64,000 nt of DNA from Caprella mutica. Lineage: Eukaryota; Arthropoda; Malacostraca; Amphipoda; Caprellidae. The position numbers were made by a program, and so were the translations under genes. The stretch's first letter is position 1. The number at the start of each line of letters is the position of its first letter. This document shows, one piece after another, positions 60,598 to 64,000 of the stretch. The stretch is taken from the NCBI GenBank assembly GCA_947561585.1, contig CANNZV010001469.1, positions 1 through 64,000 on the forward strand, written 5' to 3'. The notes beneath the pieces were generated by a model. It saw only the letters and a program-made list of their open reading frames with translations, searched no databases and was not told the origin of the DNA.

Positions 60598-61269
60598 CCA
60601 TACTCTTAAAACTGTAATACGCTCAGATAAAAGGGGAATACAGCAGTATTTAGACATAGACAGTAGCAGTATTCTGGAAGTGGGAGCTAACAGGGGTCAT
60701 GATAAGTGAATTGGAAATTACTGAATGTAAGATTGGGTCATTAAACTACCCCTACTCTTCCCTACGATATTTTCCTATATCATGAATAATCATAAATCTT
60801 ACCATACTCTTGGCTATAATAATTTTGTTTATCATACTTATGGTCATCATGACTTTGTTTATCGTAGTTATGGTTATCATATTTTAGTTATAGTACATTT
60901 GGTTATCATCTCAATCCGCCTCATGTTTCCGATTCATATTTCTATTTATAATCAAAATGCTTTACATTTATACAGTTAAAATTTCCATAGAATTTATTTA
61001 CTTCAACCAATCAAAACCACTAAAAAACGTCATAATAGTTCGTATACGGAAGTAACTTGTACTATAGTAGAGAATAGGTTTTTGTTTCTATTTGTTTGTG
61101 TATCTTTTGATGTAACTTCCGTGTACATCTTTTTGTTAGGTGTGCTATAATTATAATGATATTTTATATACATGGGACACTGAGGTTATATATCAAAGTA
61201 TTTAGTTACACATCTGAGTGAGAAAGACCTGAACGTTGAGAAAAAACATATTCCAAAAATAAATTCGGT
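60598..61269. other. Intronic DNA, degenerate repeat at 60780-60920
   Basis: ATCATA, TATGGTTATCAT and TTTGTTTATC words recur at 60780-60920 without a strict period. ACGGAAGTAACTT (61047) and GTAACTTCCGTG (61111) form a short inverted pair. No gene is seen. Confidence 0.5.
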
Positions 61270-61374
61270 TAACTCCTCTATAATAATGTCCTGCATTGTT
61301 AATGTAGAGTCTTGGGTAAGGAAGTAGCCTGTATAGTGATCAAATTTATAATTATCTAACATTATAGAGGAGTG
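61270..61374. mobile_element. Pogo/Tc1-like MITE family, copy C (short)
   Basis: Starts AACTCCTCTATAATAATGTC, continues AATGTAGAGTCTTGGGTAAG and GAAGTAGCCTGTATAGTGAT, and closes with CATTATAGAGGAGT. About half the length of copies A, B and D: an internal deletion derivative. Confidence 0.88.
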
Positions 61375-61900
61375 AATAAAAGTTAAAGTTCTACTTAGAA
61401 CTCCTATCTCTTTAACAATTATGAACAATAAATGTACTTTATTAAGATAATTATTTAAATCGCTCTATAGTAATTAACTATCTAGTGTATTATAACTTTT
61501 TCAATTGGGAAGGTGTGGAATTTTACTAGCGGAATAACAGTGAGGTTAATAATACTTTTTTATTTTCTTCTTAAATTTTTGATTCATTTATTTGCTTCAA
61601 TGGCCTATATATTACAGAAATATTATAAACATATTCATTTTCATCATGTTCAATCTAATTGAGGACACAACGGGTAAAAAGAAACACATCATCTTAATTG
61701 AGTAATTTAATGATTACTATAACAATATGGTCAATTGGTCATGTTTATAAAACTTTGTTAGTAAGAGATTATGAGGTTACTCTTACATAGTCCGATTAAA
61801 TAAATAATAATCTGCTGAAATAATTTCCCATACTGTGGAGAGGAAATACAATGCAATTATTGTGCAATTGAGTAGCAATAATATATTATGATATTATTGC

Positions 61901-62111
61901 TATAACTCCTCTATAAAGATATCCTGTATAGTGATTGTATAGTCCTGAATAATGAAGTAGCCTCTATAGTGAACAAAATATCTTAATTGCCCTAAAATGG
62001 CAATCAGTTTTCAAAAACTTGCCAATCAAGGCAAACTAAAGAAAATTTCTTGACTATAGAGGCTACTTCCTTACTCACGACACTACATAATTTCATTATG
62101 GAAGAGTTGTA
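61901..62111. mobile_element. Pogo/Tc1-like MITE family, copy D
   Basis: TATAACTCCTCTATAAAGAT...; GAAGTAGCCTCTATAGTGAA in the left arm pairs with TGACTATAGAGGCTACTTCC in the right arm, and the ends are AACTCCTC and GAAGAGTT. The arms pair over about 75 nt. Confidence 0.92.
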
Positions 62112-62827
62112 CCATATTAAATAATTAATCTTACTCAATGACGTATGTTTATGCTAGAATAAATTTATTATTTCAATTTCGTAGAAAGGCAGCTGACAAT
62201 GTAAACAAAACGATTGCAGCGCCATTGCTGACGATGTGGTGAATCTCTCAATTAAATAATTTGAATAATTTTTATCTCTTGATTTTTCATTATATTCAAA
62301 GTGAATGAGTTCCCAAAAGTATGTAACTTGTACTAACAATGTTTATTTTGCAAAAGTGTCGATATCACTGCCCCACTAAGCACCCACTAGAATTATTAGG
62401 CACGTCCTTCCCTTCAACATCAAACATAATAACTATATCACCTGATAAGTAGGTGATAATACAGCAATGGCAGACCCTAATTACTCAGGAACACCAAGTA
62501 TGACCACTATTATTGAGTAGGTGTTTAGAGAAAGAAGAAATATATTTATAAAGTTCCAAAGAAATTTTTGAAATGTTGAAGATATTTTTTAAAAGTTACT
62601 AAAAATATTTTTTTTTATTAAAATTATTTTTTAGCCCATTTTTGAAATTTGAAATATTTAAGGAAATGTTTTGAATTTTGAAAAATTAGTTTGAAAAAAT
62701 AGAGAGAAAAATACCAACTAAAGGGTATGGAAAAGCTATTTTAGATTATTATACTATCCCCTTTAATTTTCAGCTGGCAAGAATGGCTGTGAATAAATCA
62801 ACTAATGTGAACCTATTTTCTTTTCAG
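62112..62827. other. 3' end of the giant intron
   Basis: AT-rich sequence with A/T tracts (62590-62720), then a plausible branch sequence (CTAATG) and a pyrimidine-rich acceptor at 62812-62827. Confidence 0.6.
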
Positions 62828-62960
62828 CCCCAATTCTAAATGTGACAGCAGTGATGGAGAACAGAGCGTTACTACCCTGTGACATGACCACGGCTAGAGA
62901 TGACGACAAACCGGTCCTTGTGATGTTCTACAAAAACGATTCCGGTACTCCTATATACAC
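62828..62960 (+). CDS. Sidestep-like protein, exon encoding start of first Ig (V-type) domain
   Basis: An internal coding exon of 133 nt with phase-1 entry, flanked by TTTTCAG and GTGAGT. Translation gives PILNVTAVMENRALLPCDMT then TARDDDKPVLVMFYKNDSGT and PIY. Seen: an A' strand (NVTAVMENRA), the B-strand Cys in LLPCDM, a charged linker, a C strand (VLVMFYK) and the NDSGTPIY segment. The arrangement LPCD...VL-V-(W/F)YK-(D/E)SGTPIY is characteristic of the arthropod Sidestep (Side) family of axon-guidance and synaptic-partner Ig proteins, which bind Beat proteins. The family is assigned from recall of its pattern, not from a search. Phe sits where the Ig core Trp is usual. The exon ends in phase 2; the second Cys and the rest of the domain must lie beyond the window. 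NVT and NDS are potential N-glycosylation sites. Confidence 0.8.
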
Positions 62961-64000
62961 GTGAGTAACATTTTCTTTATATTTATCTTTTTTTAGATAA
63001 TGTTTACAATCACTTTATGAATACTATAATGTGAGTTACATTTAAATAAATTGAATTAATTTAGGTTTTTTTCTATTTTATTAACTTTAACACTTTAAAA
63101 TTTTATATAGAAAAAAACAACAGTTGAATTGAGAATTTGAGAACTACTATACTTCATATATTGGTCAATAATAATTGTTTGTATTTTTTATAAGGGAATG
63201 ATATAATCACCATGATTATAAATTGTATTGGAAGCTTATTGTCAACAACAGCATATACACTTTTAGACATATTTTCCAAATAGGATTAGGATTGACGAAT
63301 TCTAAGGCAGCTTTGCCCTGACCAATCGTGTTGACGTGCTTTCAAAAACAATATAACGTAGTCATAGGACGATCTATTCCTTAATCATAACATCGTCTTC
63401 TAATCATGAGTATGAACGCGCTTCTGTCTGTCTGTCCGTCACACTACCCAAAAATATAAAATTACTCCGATGTAAAATCGAGAAATGTTTTAAATAACTA
63501 AATAATATCGGTTGAAAATACTAGAGTGAAAGCGAAGCCAAAGATGTTAAAAATTACTTAAATTGAACTACCATCAGTGTCCATAAAAATAATATTGTGA
63601 AAATACAGTTATTTTTACGGCACGCATACGATGGAATTATTAATAACTGTTTAATAGTAATTCATACGGGGATTAAAAAAGAAAACACTATTGAATTGAA
63701 TCAAGTTGATAAACAAGATTAGAAAACTAAAGTAATGGATAAATACTATAGTATTTAAAGCATATATTACACAATATTGAATACTATTGATATCCAAATA
63801 GTAGTCAGTTATATTTCTATAGCAGTGAACTATTTGTTTATTCTTTGACAGGCTTAACAATAAATCACCCGTACCTGCATGTACAACAACAATGATATTT
63901 GACAGGCAGTGACACGATTGCCTCGTAATACGAGTTGCTGGCAACATTTAACCTCACTATTGCATGTAACATGTACCAATTGATAAATTGAACATACATC
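62961..64000 (+). other. Start of the next intron of the Side-like gene
   Basis: Donor GTGAGT at 62961. The rest is AT-rich non-coding DNA with a partial TCTGTCTGTCCGTCACAC repeat at 63426. The ORF at 63651-63947 (minus) is unassigned and probably random. No further exon is seen before the window ends. Confidence 0.65.

Larger units (their letters stand above)
8583..62827 (+). other. Giant intron (about 54 kb) of the Side-like gene
   Basis: The donor GTGAGT is at 8583. The acceptor is a pyrimidine tract ending CTATTTTCTTTTCAG at 62827, with a plausible branch sequence CTAATG about 25 nt upstream. The flanking exons are both phase 1 at the junction. The intron is filled with minisatellites and MITEs, listed separately. 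No convincing additional sense-strand coding exon was found inside it, although small exons cannot be excluded by eye. Confidence 0.55.

Overview
The window is AT-rich, intron-dominated eukaryotic DNA, with coding density close to zero and no bacterial-style operons, RNA genes or CRISPR arrays that I can see. An arthropod, most likely an insect, fits best: the only recognisable protein sequence is an Ig-domain exon that reads like the arthropod Sidestep (Side) cell-adhesion family, and the DNA is crowded with minisatellites and short fold-back transposons (MITEs). The species is not determined; a hemipteran is only a guess.

Layout. Positions 1-8300 are 5' flank or intergenic DNA: a 1.2 kb array of 20-bp repeats, a GT/AC microsatellite, a somewhat GC-richer stretch near 3-3.9 kb, several fold-back elements, and the immediate 5' region of the gene. 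A putative first coding exon with a signal peptide ends at 8582 at a consensus GTGAGT donor. The next recognisable exon is 62828-62960 (acceptor TTTTCAG, donor GTGAGT). It encodes the start of a V-type Ig domain, and its phase matches exon 1. Positions 8583-62827 therefore appear to be one intron of about 54 kb, and 62961-64000 is the start of the next intron. This pattern of a secretion signal, a giant first intron and then Ig exons is common for neuronal adhesion genes.

The intron is the main content. It holds nine sizeable minisatellites (20- to 61-bp units, 0.2-1.6 kb each), some with higher-order structure. It also holds at least eight families of short inverted-repeat elements, several with two or more copies: TTAA-bounded piggyBac-like elements, TA-bounded Tc1/mariner- or pogo-like elements, and a 1.37 kb element ending in GGGGTATCACTG-type inverted repeats. 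Many long ORFs in the window are artefacts of arrays whose period is a multiple of 3 (45, 33 or 30 bp).

Most interesting observations: (1) the 20-bp satellite at the left edge matches the interior of a TA-bounded MITE found intact at 57.66 kb and 16.36 kb, and its right edge keeps a degenerate copy of that MITE's terminus, so the satellite probably grew by expansion inside a transposon; (2) that satellite carries about 20 perfect CCAATATTGG (CArG-box) palindromes, and other arrays carry GATA-type or TAAT-type motifs in nearly every unit; (3) the 32-bp satellite at 32.9 kb shares its right flank with a single-unit locus at 58.4 kb; (4) a GC-rich (55%) coding-like segment lies antisense at 16.07-16.27 kb inside a very AT-rich intron. 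I did not find evidence of a new defence or enzymatic system.
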